NCBI RefSeq assembly: GCF_030811455.1
Contig: NZ_JAUSQU010000001.1
Span: 1,364,001 to 1,428,000 of the forward strand
DNA length: 64,000 nucleotides
Direction: 5' to 3'
Source: Streptosporangium lutulentum
GTDB taxonomy: Bacteria; Actinomycetota; Actinomycetes; Streptosporangiales; Streptosporangiaceae
Made by a program: the position numbers and the translations under genes. The notes below the pieces were generated by a model that saw only the letters and a program-made list of their open reading frames with translations, ran no database searches and was not told the origin of the DNA. Of the stretch, positions 54,298 to 62,650 are shown piece by piece; within the stretch, counting starts at the first letter, position 1; each line of letters opens with the position of its first letter.

Positions 54298-55659
54298 TCA
54301 GGCGGAGACCGTCGCGGGCCCCGACGGGGTCTTTCCCGTTTTCAGGCCGAGATCCTCGGTGGGAACCTTGTAGGTTTCGCGTCCGGACGCCACGGCGATC
54401 ACGTTGATCAGGCACAGGACCGCGACGATGATCGAGACGCCGAGCCAGCTGTCCTTGCCCGTTCCGGCGATCGCGGTCGCGATCGTGGGGGCGAACCCGG
54501 CGATCGCGAAGCCGATCTGGGTGCCGATCGCCATGCCGGAAAGGCGGACCCGGGTGCTGAACATCTCGCCGTAGAAGGACGGCCACACCCCGCTGGTCGC
54601 ACTGTGCACGATGCCGAACATGAGGATCCCGACCACGAAGATCAGAAGGTAGTCGCCGGCCGCGATCGATCCCAGGTAGGCGAACATCAGTACGGCGCAG
54701 CCCAGGGAGCCGCCGATGAACACCGGCTTGCGCCCGACCCTGTCCGACAGCCTTCCCCACAGCGGGATCGTGATCACGGCCGCGACGTTGGCGAGGACGC
54801 CGACCCACAGCATGGGCGAGCGTTCCAGCCCGATCGTGTTGACCGCGTAGGACAGGGCGTGAACGGTGAAGATCGTGCTGACGGAGGCGATCACCGCGGC
54901 CACGACCACGCGCAGGACGTCGGCCCAGTGGGTCCGGAACAGCACGGCCAGCGGCATCTTGGCGACGCCGTTGCTCGCGACCTCCTGCTCGAACGCCGGC
55001 GTCTCCTCAAGCGTGCGGCGGATGACGAGCCCGACCACGGCGACGATGATGCTGAGCCAGAACGGCACCCGCCAGCCCCAGGAGAGCAGCTGCTCCTCGG
55101 GAAGGGCCGCGATGGGCAGGAAGATCGCGGTCGCGAGGATCTGTCCGGCCTGGGTGCCGTTGAGGGTGAAGCTCGTGTAGTACGCGCGCCGGTTCGGCGG
55201 GGCGTGCTCAAGCGTCATGGAGTTCGCGCCGGCCTGCTCTCCGGCCACCGAGAAGCCCTGCAGCAGCCGGAGAACGACCAGGAGCACCGGGGCGAGCACC
55301 CCGACCTGGTCGTAGGTGGGCAGGCAGCCGACGAGGAAGGTCGAGATCCCCATCAGCACCAGGGTGAAGACCAGGACCTTCTTGCGGCCGAACTTGTCGC
55401 CGACATGCCCGAGGACGAAGGCGCCGACCGGGCGGGCGAGGTAACCGACGCCGAACGTCGCCAGGGCCAGCAGCGTCCCGGTGGCGGGGGAGGAGGCGGG
55501 GAAGAAGACCTTGCTGAAGACCAGGGCCGCGGCGGTGCCGTAGATGAAGAAGTCGTAGTACTCCAGCGCACTCCCGATCCAGGCGGCGAGCGCCGCCTTG
55601 CGAGGCTTGCCCTGCGCGACGGGGGCGGTCGCGCCGGGGTTGGCCGGGTCTGTGGTCAT
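54298..55659 (-). CDS. MFS metabolite:H+ symporter, shikimate-transporter-like
   Basis: 453 residues with 12 helices. Signatures of the metabolite:H+ symporter (ShiA/ProP-like) family: WIGSALEYYDFFIYGTAAAL in helix 1, GHVGDKFGRKKVLVF in loop 2-3, RLLQGFSVAGEQAGA in helix 4 and EMFSTRVRLSGMAIGTQIG near the end. With the neighbouring catabolic genes and shared operator it most likely imports shikimate, quinate or a related acid. GAGGAGAA lies about 10 bases before ATG 55659. Confidence 0.88.
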   Translation of the reverse strand: MTTDPANPGATAPVAQGKPRKAALAAWIGSALEYYDFFIYGTAAALVFSKVFFPASSPATGTLLALATFGVGYLARPVGAFVLGHVGDKFGRKKVLVFTLVLMGISTFLVGCLPTYDQVGVLAPVLLVVLRLLQGFSVAGEQAGANSMTLEHAPPNRRAYYTSFTLNGTQAGQILATAIFLPIAALPEEQLLSWGWRVPFWLSIIVAVVGLVIRRTLEETPAFEQEVASNGVAKMPLAVLFRTHWADVLRVVVAAVIASVSTIFTVHALSYAVNTIGLERSPMLWVGVLANVAAVITIPLWGRLSDRVGRKPVFIGGSLGCAVLMFAYLGSIAAGDYLLIFVVGILMFGIVHSATSGVWPSFYGEMFSTRVRLSGMAIGTQIGFAIAGFAPTIATAIAGTGKDSWLGVSIIVAVLCLINVIAVASGRETYKVPTEDLGLKTGKTPSGPATVSA

Positions 55660-55729
55660 AGGGGTGGTTCTCCTCTGCGAATGCTCCGATGCGTCGGCAG
55701 CGAGACGATCGGTGTCGTGGGTCGGCCGC

Positions 55730-55990
55730 CTACTCGATGTCGGAGCATGACCAGGTCAAGCCTCTACGGGTCGGGTTTCGGCGGCAACTGGGGGGTGTGC
55801 CGTTCGATCGCTCGGTCGGGGGCTCCCACGTGAGCGGATTCGTCGGACGGATCTGCGGTGTCGGGGTACGAACCACAGGGTCGGCTACGGGGGTGGCGAA
55901 TCCCTCGATGAAGTCCGCCGTCCGTACGGCCTCGGTGCCGGGCTCCGCGTTCGCGATCGCGGGGTGCCGGCTGCCGAGTGGCTCCTCCAT
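55730..55990 (-). CDS. Possible small ORF or gene remnant between operator and MFS gene
   Basis: 86 residues. The first 50 (up to LTWEPPTERSN) have strong coding-type third positions, while the rest does not, as if a longer gene had been interrupted. The ATG lies 24 bp after the operator, but no ribosome binding site precedes it. No family recognised. Confidence 0.25.
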   Translation of the reverse strand: MEEPLGSRHPAIANAEPGTEAVRTADFIEGFATPVADPVVRTPTPQIRPTNPLTWEPPTERSNGTPPSCRRNPTRRGLTWSCSDIE

Positions 55991-56013
55991 CGGGGGCTCG
56001 TGCCGTAGAAACT

Positions 56014-56035
56014 AACTCACTAGTTCGTACATTAC
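56014..56035 (-). promoter_or_regulatory. Second copy of the quinate/shikimate TetR operator
   Basis: ACTAGTTCGTACATT (56019-56033) is the exact inverse complement of 53224-53238. It lies about 355 bp upstream of the MFS start codon. Confidence 0.62.
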
Positions 56036-56210
56036 AAGGGTGTTTCCCCACCGTGAACGCAAGATCTTTTCCCGGCGCGGTTCGCCGCCCACGAGTCCCG
56101 CGGGTGCCCCGGCGGCCCCGTCCGTCCGGTCGTCGCCCGGCCCTCCGGACGACGACCGGACGGCCCGCTGCGGGACGCGCCCGGCTGCCGGGGAACGTGG
56201 TGAGGGAGCG

Positions 56211-56340
56211 GCCCTCGCGACCGGCTCAATGGGCGGGGCCCTCACGACCGGCTCGGCGTTCCACGCATGTACGACCCGCACGGCGTTCCACGCATGCACG
56301 ACCGGCTTCGCCGTCGGCGGCGTGGAACGCCGTGCCTTCC
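56211..56340. repeat. Short direct and inverted repeats in intergenic DNA
   Basis: CGGCGTTCCACGCATG plus ACGACC occurs at 56254-56276 and 56281-56303, with an inverted partial copy near 56318-56335. GACCGGCT is also repeated. No gene was recognised between about 56040 and 56370. Confidence 0.6.
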
Positions 56341-56369
56341 GTCCCGGCGCCGGGCGTGCCCTGCCAAAA

Positions 56370-56404
56370 CAGCCGGGATCGCACCTAAGGCGCGATCCCG
56401 GCTG
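56370..56404 (-). terminator. Rho-independent terminator of the indolepyruvate oxidoreductase gene
   Basis: CAGCCGGGATCGC and GCGATCCCGGCTG form a perfect 13-bp stem with a 9-base loop. On the minus strand it is followed by TTTTGG. Confidence 0.85.
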
Positions 56405-56478
56405 ACAGCACTTTCATCCGCTCATCCGCGAAGCCCCCGGTGACACACCGGAGCGATCAAGGATGAGCCCCGCGGACC

Positions 56479-59400
56479 CTAGACGTCTGTCAGACGGTCG
56501 AGGATGGCCTTGGCGGAGGCGCGGTAGGTGTCCACGTTGCGGAGCTTCACGTGCTCGTAGCCCCGGATCACGTCGGGCAGTTCGGCCAGTTCGCGGACCT
56601 GCTCCTCGGTCTCCGGGCGCAGGTGGGCCAGGGCACGGCGCACGTCGCGGGTGTACTCGGCGACGAGCTCACGCTCGACCTTGCGCACCCCGCCCAGGCC
56701 GAACGGGTCCAGCGGGGTTCCGCGCAGGGCGCGCATGCCGTACAGCAGGCGGAAGGCCGGATCGAACCAGGCACCGAGACGGATCTTGCGCTTCATGCCC
56801 AGGGCGCGCAGGACCGGCGGGTGCAGGTTGTAGGAGACCCGCGCCCCCGGACCGAACTCGGCGGCGATCCTCGCCCGCTCGACCGGGTCGAGGTGCAGGC
56901 GCGCCACCTCGTACTCGTCCTTGTAGGCCATCAGCCGGTGCAGGTGGAGGGCGTAGGCCTCGGTGATCGGGGAGCGCTCGGCGGAGACCTTCCGTTCTTC
57001 GGCGAGGACCTCACGGACCGCGTCGGCGTAGCGGGTGGCGTAGCCGGGGTTCTGGTAGGCGGCGAGGTCGGCCATCCGGACCGTCAGGATCCGGTGCAGC
57101 TCGGTGCCGGGGGCGGCGATCGAGTCCGCGACGCGGGTCGTCTCGGGGCTCGGGGGCTGCTCGGCCGTCGCCGGGGGACGGGTCTGCCGCGCCACGGCCT
57201 CGGGGTCGGCGACGACGGCCCGGCCCCAGTGGAAGGCGGCGATCGTCTTCTCGGCCGCCTTGCCGCCGCCCAGCCGGACGGCCCGCTCGATCGACTCCAG
57301 GCTGAGCGGGATGAGCCCGCGCTGCCAGGCCGCTCCCATGATGATCGTGTTGGCCGGCATGTGGTCGCCGAACAGCGCCTGGGCCACCTCCTCGGCGTCG
57401 AGGTAGACGTTCAGCTCGCGCCGGGTCCGCGACTCCAGCGCGCTGATCGGCGAGCCGGGCTCGGTGAGGTGCTTGGACGGGTCGAGCACCATGGACCCTG
57501 TCGGGATCAGGCTGGTGGAGACCACGGCCACGGTCCGGTCACGGTCGGCGGCGCTCAGGTGCTTGGGGTCGGTGGCGCCGATCAGGTCCAGCGCGAGATA
57601 GGCGTCCACGCTGGCCGTACCGGCCTGGGCCGAACGGTCGCCGTCGCCCTCGAAGATCAGGATGTCGGAGACGACCGTGCCGCCCTTCTGGGCCAGACCG
57701 GTCTGGTCGAGCCCGCGCGACTGCTTGCCGTCGAGCATCGCGGCGGTGCCGAGGATCTGCGCGACCGAGATCACGCCGGTGCCGCCGATGCCGACCAGCC
57801 TGATCGTGGTCTCCCCGGTGCGGACCTCGGGCACGGGCAGCTCAGGGGGAGCGGGTACGGCTCGCCTGCCGGTCTTGGCCTTGCCCTTGGCGGGCAGGAC
57901 GGTCAGGAAGGAGGGGCAGTCGCCGTCCGTGCAGGAGTAGTCCTTGTTGCAGGACGACTGGTGGATCTCGGTCTTGCGGCCGAACTCGGTCTCCACCGGC
58001 AGCACCGACAGGCACTCGGACTTCTGCCCGCAGTCGCCGCAGCCCTCGCAGACCCGCTGGTTGATCACCACTCGCTTGGCCGGGTCGGGCAGGTTGCCCT
58101 TCTTGCGCTCCCGGCGCTTCGTGGCCGCGCACTGCTGGTCGTGGATCAGCACGGTCACGCCGGGTACGGCGGCCAGCTCGCGCTGCGCCTCCTCCAGCGC
58201 GGTCCTGTCGCGAACCTCGGCGATCTTCGCCAGCTTGACGCCCCGGTAGCGCTCGGGCTCGTCGGTGGTGACGATGACCCGGCGGACGCCCTCGATCTCC
58301 AGCCAGCGGGTGAGGGCCGGCACCGAGAGCGCCGGGGTGATCGTCTGACCGCCGGTCATCGCGACCGCGCTGTTGTAGAGCAGCTTGTAGGTGATGTTGA
58401 CGCCCGCGCCGACCGAGGCCCTGACCGCGAGCGAGCCGCTGTGGTGGAAGGTGCCGTCGCCGAGGTTCTGGAAGATGTGCGGGGTGTCGGTGAACGGCGC
58501 CTGGCCGATCCACTGCGTTCCCTCGCCGCCCATCTGGGTCAGCCCGGTGAGCGTGCCCTTGCTCTCGGGGTTGAGCACCACCATCGTGTGACAGCCGATC
58601 CCCGCCCCGACCAGCGCGCCGTCCGGGACGGCGGTGGAGCGGTTGTGCGGGCAGCCCGAGCAGAAGAACGGGGTGCGGGAGGGACCGAGCAGCTTCAGCG
58701 GAGCCGGGCGGCTGATCACGGACAGGCCCCTGGCGACCCGGTCGCCGAGTTCGGCGGTGAACGGGCCGGACGGCTCCGCGTCGGCGAGCTCCGCCGCGAC
58801 CGGTCCGGCCGGCCCCGCCATGGCGAGGCCGGTGAGCTTCGCGGTGGTGCGGACACCGAGCTCCGTCGTTGATCCTCCGGCCTGCCGGCCGGTCAAACCC
58901 CTGCGGCGCAGGCGGAAGGCGATGGCCTTGGCCGCCAGGTCGGCGTCGACGGCCCCGAAGTGCGGGATCAGCTGGGCGCCGTTCTCGTCGAGCTTGCCCA
59001 GGACGCGCGGGGCGTCGGCGGTGCCGTACAGGATCTCCTTGACCTGGGTCTCCAGCAGCGGCGCCTTCTCCTCCACGACGAGGATCTCCGTCAGCCCCCG
59101 GGCGAACGTCCGGACGATCTGAGGCTCCAGCGGCCAGAGCATGCCGATCTTGAGGAGGCGGATGCCCAGCTCCTCGGGCGTGACCCCGAGCTTGCGGAGT
59201 CCTTCGCGCACGTCGTAGTAGGCGGTGCCGGAGGCGACGATGCCGAGCCAGGCGTCGCGGGGGTCCGCGGTGATCTGGTTGAGCTTGTTCTCGTGGGCGT
59301 ACGCGCGGGCCAGCTCCAGGCGCGGGCCGACGAGCGTGCGCTCCATCTCCAGCGACCACGGGGTGAGCAGGGTGGCGTTGGGCGCGTGCCGGTACGGCCT

Positions 59401-60102
59401 GCCCTCGTGTTCGACGACGGGCATGACCGGGACGACCCGGTCATGCCCGACGTTCACGGTGCCGGTGGCGTCTACGACGTTGGAGACGGCCTTCACCGCG
59501 ACCCACAGGCCGCTGGCCCGGGACGCCGCTATCGCGTGGCGGCCCAGGTCGAGCAGCTCCTGGACGCTGCCGGGGTGGACGATCGGCATGCCGAGAGTGG
59601 CGAGCGTGCTCTCGGTGGCCGAAGGGAGGGTGGAGGACTTGCAGGTCGGGTCGTCGCCGCACAGGGCGATCAGGCCGCCCTCGGGGTGGGCGCCGACGAA
59701 GTTGCCGTGCCGGAACGCGTCGGCCGCGCGGTCCACTCCGGGAGCCTTGCCGTACCAGACGCCCAGGACGCCGGCCTTGCGCGGGCTGGGAAGGCCCGGC
59801 ACGAGCTGGCTGCCCCACACGGCGGTGGCGCCGAGCTCCTCGTTCTGGCCGGGACGGTGCACGACGTCGAGCGGCTCGGCGTACTTGCGGGAGCGTGCGA
59901 GCTCCTGGTCGAAGCCGCCGAGGGGGGAGCCGGGGTAGCCGGACACCATCGCGCCGGTGTCGCGACCGGCGGCCCGGTCGGCGCGCATCTGGTCGAGGAT
60001 CACTCTGACCAGTGCCTGGGTGCCGGTCATGAAGACCTGTCCCTCGTCGAGGGAGTACCGGTCGTCGGGCCTCACCTCGCGAGCGTCGGCGAAGATCGTC
60101 AT
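56479..60102 (-). CDS. Indolepyruvate ferredoxin oxidoreductase family protein, fused alpha and beta subunits
   Basis: 1207 residues, the length of the fused actinobacterial/proteobacterial form. It oxidatively decarboxylates an aryl- or branched 2-oxoacid to acyl-CoA using TPP and ferredoxin. The N-terminal pyrimidine-binding domain has SGYPGSPLGGFDQEL. The TPP domain reads GIGCHTMVVLNPESKGTLTGLTQMGGEG. Iron-sulfur cysteines are in CEGCGDCGQKSEC and SSCNKDYSCTDGDCPS, about residues 685-725. The C-terminal gamma-like domain starts IRLVGIGGTGVISVAQILG. Divergent Lrp gene and operator suggest amino-acid control, so a role in aromatic or branched amino-acid breakdown is likely. Confidence 0.9.
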   Translation of the reverse strand: MTIFADAREVRPDDRYSLDEGQVFMTGTQALVRVILDQMRADRAAGRDTGAMVSGYPGSPLGGFDQELARSRKYAEPLDVVHRPGQNEELGATAVWGSQLVPGLPSPRKAGVLGVWYGKAPGVDRAADAFRHGNFVGAHPEGGLIALCGDDPTCKSSTLPSATESTLATLGMPIVHPGSVQELLDLGRHAIAASRASGLWVAVKAVSNVVDATGTVNVGHDRVVPVMPVVEHEGRPYRHAPNATLLTPWSLEMERTLVGPRLELARAYAHENKLNQITADPRDAWLGIVASGTAYYDVREGLRKLGVTPEELGIRLLKIGMLWPLEPQIVRTFARGLTEILVVEEKAPLLETQVKEILYGTADAPRVLGKLDENGAQLIPHFGAVDADLAAKAIAFRLRRRGLTGRQAGGSTTELGVRTTAKLTGLAMAGPAGPVAAELADAEPSGPFTAELGDRVARGLSVISRPAPLKLLGPSRTPFFCSGCPHNRSTAVPDGALVGAGIGCHTMVVLNPESKGTLTGLTQMGGEGTQWIGQAPFTDTPHIFQNLGDGTFHHSGSLAVRASVGAGVNITYKLLYNSAVAMTGGQTITPALSVPALTRWLEIEGVRRVIVTTDEPERYRGVKLAKIAEVRDRTALEEAQRELAAVPGVTVLIHDQQCAATKRRERKKGNLPDPAKRVVINQRVCEGCGDCGQKSECLSVLPVETEFGRKTEIHQSSCNKDYSCTDGDCPSFLTVLPAKGKAKTGRRAVPAPPELPVPEVRTGETTIRLVGIGGTGVISVAQILGTAAMLDGKQSRGLDQTGLAQKGGTVVSDILIFEGDGDRSAQAGTASVDAYLALDLIGATDPKHLSAADRDRTVAVVSTSLIPTGSMVLDPSKHLTEPGSPISALESRTRRELNVYLDAEEVAQALFGDHMPANTIIMGAAWQRGLIPLSLESIERAVRLGGGKAAEKTIAAFHWGRAVVADPEAVARQTRPPATAEQPPSPETTRVADSIAAPGTELHRILTVRMADLAAYQNPGYATRYADAVREVLAEERKVSAERSPITEAYALHLHRLMAYKDEYEVARLHLDPVERARIAAEFGPGARVSYNLHPPVLRALGMKRKIRLGAWFDPAFRLLYGMRALRGTPLDPFGLGGVRKVERELVAEYTRDVRRALAHLRPETEEQVRELAELPDVIRGYEHVKLRNVDTYRASAKAILDRLTDV

Positions 60103-60155
60103 GATCGTTGTCCTGTCTGATCGGCCCTGCTTCGATTACCGCAAGGTTATGGCAG

Positions 60156-60177
60156 ACCGAACAAAATTCGGTGTCAA
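60156..60177 (-). promoter_or_regulatory. Lrp-type operator inside the oxidoreductase promoter
   Basis: The dyad ACCGAA-CAAAA-TTCGGT (60156-60172) follows a minus-strand -35 TTGACA (60177-60172). The -10 would fall around CCATAAC. For the divergent Lrp gene, TTGCGG (60181-60186) and TAGCAT (60203-60208) lie 16 apart, 8 bases before the ATG. Confidence 0.6.
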
Positions 60178-60216
60178 TCTTTGCGGCCGTGAGCCGCTCG
60201 GTTAGCATTTGATGCC

Positions 60217-60669
60217 ATGGATGTGACAGATCGCGCAATTGTCGGCCTACTCCAGGTGGAGGGACGGCTGAGCAACCTGGAGTTGGCGGAGCGCGTGCGG
60301 CTTACCCCCTCGCCGTGCCTGCGCAGGGTCCGCAACCTTGAGGAGTCGGGGGTGATCACCGGTTACCGTGCCGTGATCGACCCGGCCGCCGTGGGGCGGG
60401 GCTTCCAGGTCGTCGCCTACGTCGAGCTTGAGGGCCAGGACGCCGAGACCGTCACGGCCTTCGAGGCGGCCGTCATGGAGATCGACGACGTGATCGAGTG
60501 CCTGCGCATGTTCGGCCGCCCCGACTACGTGCTGCGGGTCGCGGTGCCCGACATGGAGGCCTACAGCCAGCTCTGCCTGGAGAAACTCGGCCGCCTGCCC
60601 GGTCTCGACAAGCTCACCTCCCAGATCGCCATGAAAGCCCTCAAGCCCGGCGGCGTCCTGCCGCTGTGA
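60217..60669 (+). CDS. Lrp/AsnC-family regulator
   Basis: 150 residues. N-terminal winged helix (LLQVEGRLSNLELAERVRLTPSPCLRRVRNLEESGVI) and C-terminal RAM domain (AYVELEGQD then FGRPDYVLRVAVPDMEAY). It binds amino acids as effectors in known members. Divergent to the oxidoreductase gene and likely its regulator. Probably translated from a leaderless mRNA. Confidence 0.92.
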   Translation: MDVTDRAIVGLLQVEGRLSNLELAERVRLTPSPCLRRVRNLEESGVITGYRAVIDPAAVGRGFQVVAYVELEGQDAETVTAFEAAVMEIDDVIECLRMFGRPDYVLRVAVPDMEAYSQLCLEKLGRLPGLDKLTSQIAMKALKPGGVLPL

Positions 60670-60699
60670 CGCCAGGCCGGCCGGGTCGTCACCGGGCAC

Positions 60700-60850
60700 C
60701 TGTAGCACGGAGGCCCCGTCCCTCAGGGCGAGGAGGAGGTCTTGCCGTTGGGCGGGCCGGTGAACCGCGAACCTCGATGCGGCCTCTTCCTGATGGGGTA
60801 GGTGCCGTTGGAATCCTCTGCCCCTCCGGCAGAGGAGGATGTCAATCCAG
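60700..60850. repeat. Possible IS605-type right-end remnants (palindromic)
   Basis: Two motifs resemble right ends of tnpB elements: CCCCGTCCCTCAGGGCGAGG near 60714-60733 and the hairpin CCTCTGCC-CCTCC-GGCAGAGG (60815-60835) followed by AGGATGTCAA. No transposase gene lies between them. Confidence 0.4.
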
Positions 60851-61381
60851 CAGGCCGGAGATCGCCTTTCGCAGGCGAACCGCGCGTCCGGCCGGGGTCC
60901 GGGCCTTCAGCAGCGGCAGGATCACCAGGTAGCGGCCGGTCTTGTCGAGACCCGCGAAGCGGGCGGCGGCCTCCGGCCGGGCCGCCAGCGCCTCGGCCAG
61001 GTCGGGCGGGACGGTGGCGTTTCGCTGGGCGGTGTAGGCCGCCGCCCACCGGCCGTCCGCCTGGGCGGCGGCGACCTCCGCCAGGCCGGGCGGCCGCATG
61101 CGCCCGGCGGCGCTCAACGCCTCCACGTGATCGACGTTCACCTGCGACCACGGGCTGTTCCTGCGGCGGCGTGAGTATCGCTGCAGGAAGGAGTGCTCGT
61201 CATACGATTTGCGCTGGCTGTCGATCCAGCCGTAACACAGCGCCACCTCCAGCGCCTGCGCGGTCGTGACCGAGGTGACGGCCGACCCCTTCCTGGCGAT
61301 CTTCAGCCAGACACCGCCCTCGGTCTCATGGAACTCGGCCAGCCACGCCTCCCACCGGGGGGCGTCCGCGAAGTGCATCAT
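60842..61381 (-). CDS. YdeI/OmpD-associated (OmdA) family protein
   Basis: 179 residues. The family pattern is clear: EAWLAEFHETEGGVWLKIARKGS, ALCYGWIDSQRKSYDEHSF, RRRNSPWSQVNVDHVE and a C-terminal FAGLDKTGRYLVILPLLKA-type segment. The family is loosely named for bacteriocin protection; molecular activity is unknown. ATG 61381 overlaps the stop of the short upstream gene as ATGA. Confidence 0.85.
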   Translation of the reverse strand: MMHFADAPRWEAWLAEFHETEGGVWLKIARKGSAVTSVTTAQALEVALCYGWIDSQRKSYDEHSFLQRYSRRRRNSPWSQVNVDHVEALSAAGRMRPPGLAEVAAAQADGRWAAAYTAQRNATVPPDLAEALAARPEAAARFAGLDKTGRYLVILPLLKARTPAGRAVRLRKAISGLLD

Positions 61382-61533
61382 CGGTCCAGAACCTCCGGGT
61401 AGTACCGGTCGCACACGGTGCCGGACGGATCGGCCACGGCGGCGGTGAAATCGGGGCCGCGCTCGGTGAGGGGTGTGTACGGCGCGGCCAGGCCGTCGGC
61501 GAGGACGTCGACGGCGACGGGTCCTCGAAACAT
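61378..61533 (-). CDS. Small protein of unknown function, coupled to the YdeI-like gene
   Basis: 51 residues from ATG 61533, with AAGGGAG upstream. It reads VAVDVLADGLAAPYTPLTERG and ends DRYYPEVLDR. No family recognised; it could be a remnant of a longer protein. The ATGA overlap with the next gene supports translation. Divergent from the WYL regulator. Confidence 0.5.
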   Translation of the reverse strand: MFRGPVAVDVLADGLAAPYTPLTERGPDFTAAVADPSGTVCDRYYPEVLDR

Positions 61534-61579
61534 CGGTGGCTCCCTTCTCCGGTTGGTGACAATCACTATTTTTCCATCT

Positions 61580-61604
61580 AAAGTGCTCATCAATTGAGCA
61601 CTTT
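61580..61604. promoter_or_regulatory. Perfect 25-bp palindromic operator of the WYL regulator
   Basis: AAAGTGCTCA-TCAAT-TGAGCACTTT, two perfect 10-bp arms, in the 89-bp gap between divergent genes. It probably controls both the WYL regulator and the small-protein/YdeI operon. Confidence 0.75.
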
Positions 61605-61622
61605 TTCGGGGAAACTGGGGAC

Positions 61623-62603
61623 ATGCGCGCTGACCGACTCGTCGCCGTCCTTCTGCTCATGCAGGCCCGGGGCCGGGTGACCGCCGCCGAGCTGGCCGAC
61701 GAGCTCGAAGTGTCCGTCGCCACCGCCCGCCGCGATCTGGAGGCGCTGTCCGCGGCGGGCATCCCGGTGTACCCGCAGCCCGGACGCGGCGGCGGCTGGT
61801 CGCTCGTCGGCGGCGCCCGCACCGACCTCAGCGGCCTGTCGGCGACCGAGGCGCAGGCGCTGTTCCTGCTCGTCGGCCCGGCCGCGGCGGTCTCGGATGA
61901 GGCCAAGGCGGCGCTGCGCAAACTCGTGCGGGCGCTGCCGCGGACCTTCAGGGCCGACGCCGAGGCCGCCGCCGACTCCACGATGATCGACCCCACCCGG
62001 TGGGGCGAGCGTGATCGCCGCCGGCCCGAGCTGGTCGACCTGTTGCAGACCGCCGTGATCCGGCGGCGGAAAGTCCGCCTGACCTACACCAGCGGCGCCA
62101 GAGAGCGGACCGAACGGCTGGTCGACCCGTGGGGCCTGGTCGACAAGGACGAGATCTGGTACCTCCTCGCCGGGACCGAACGAGGGCAGCGAACCTTCCG
62201 GGTCGACCGGATCGTCACGGCCGAGCCGACCGACCAGCCCGCCGAGCGCCCGAACGACTTCACGCTCGCCGCCGCGTGGCAGCAGGTCGTCGGCGAGGTG
62301 GAGCTGCGGCGTTCACGCACCTGGGCGACCGTGCTCATCGAGGCCAGGTTCGTGCCGGTGCTGCGAACCCACTTCGGGCGGCACTGCCACACCGACGGCG
62401 AGCTCGACCACGGGCGGGTCAGGGTGCGGCTCGCCGCACCGACCCCCTTGGACATCGCCCGCAACCTCGCCGGATGGGGCACGATGATCGAGGTGGTCGA
62501 GCCGAGATCCGTCCGGGCCGAGCTGGCGCGGATCGGCGCGGAGCTCGCCGGGCACTACACCGATGACGGCCCTGACGAGCCGGTCGCCCGACGGGACCTC
62601 TGA
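61623..62603 (+). CDS. YafY-type regulator (DeoR-like helix-turn-helix plus WYL domain)
   Basis: 326 residues. N-terminal HTH: RLVAVLLLMQARGRVTAAELADELEVSVATARRDLEAL. The WYL domain covers about residues 135-215 (VRLTYTSGARERTERLVDPWGLV, then EIWYLLAGTERGQRTFRVDRI), and a WCX-like C-terminal domain follows. WYL domains sense small ligands or nucleic acids. A palindrome 20 bp upstream suggests autoregulation and control of the divergent pair. Confidence 0.9.
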   Translation: MRADRLVAVLLLMQARGRVTAAELADELEVSVATARRDLEALSAAGIPVYPQPGRGGGWSLVGGARTDLSGLSATEAQALFLLVGPAAAVSDEAKAALRKLVRALPRTFRADAEAAADSTMIDPTRWGERDRRRPELVDLLQTAVIRRRKVRLTYTSGARERTERLVDPWGLVDKDEIWYLLAGTERGQRTFRVDRIVTAEPTDQPAERPNDFTLAAAWQQVVGEVELRRSRTWATVLIEARFVPVLRTHFGRHCHTDGELDHGRVRVRLAAPTPLDIARNLAGWGTMIEVVEPRSVRAELARIGAELAGHYTDDGPDEPVARRDL

Positions 62604-62650
62604 ACGAATCCGATCCCGGCGACTCCTCCGGAGGGCCGGGGGAGCCCCTC

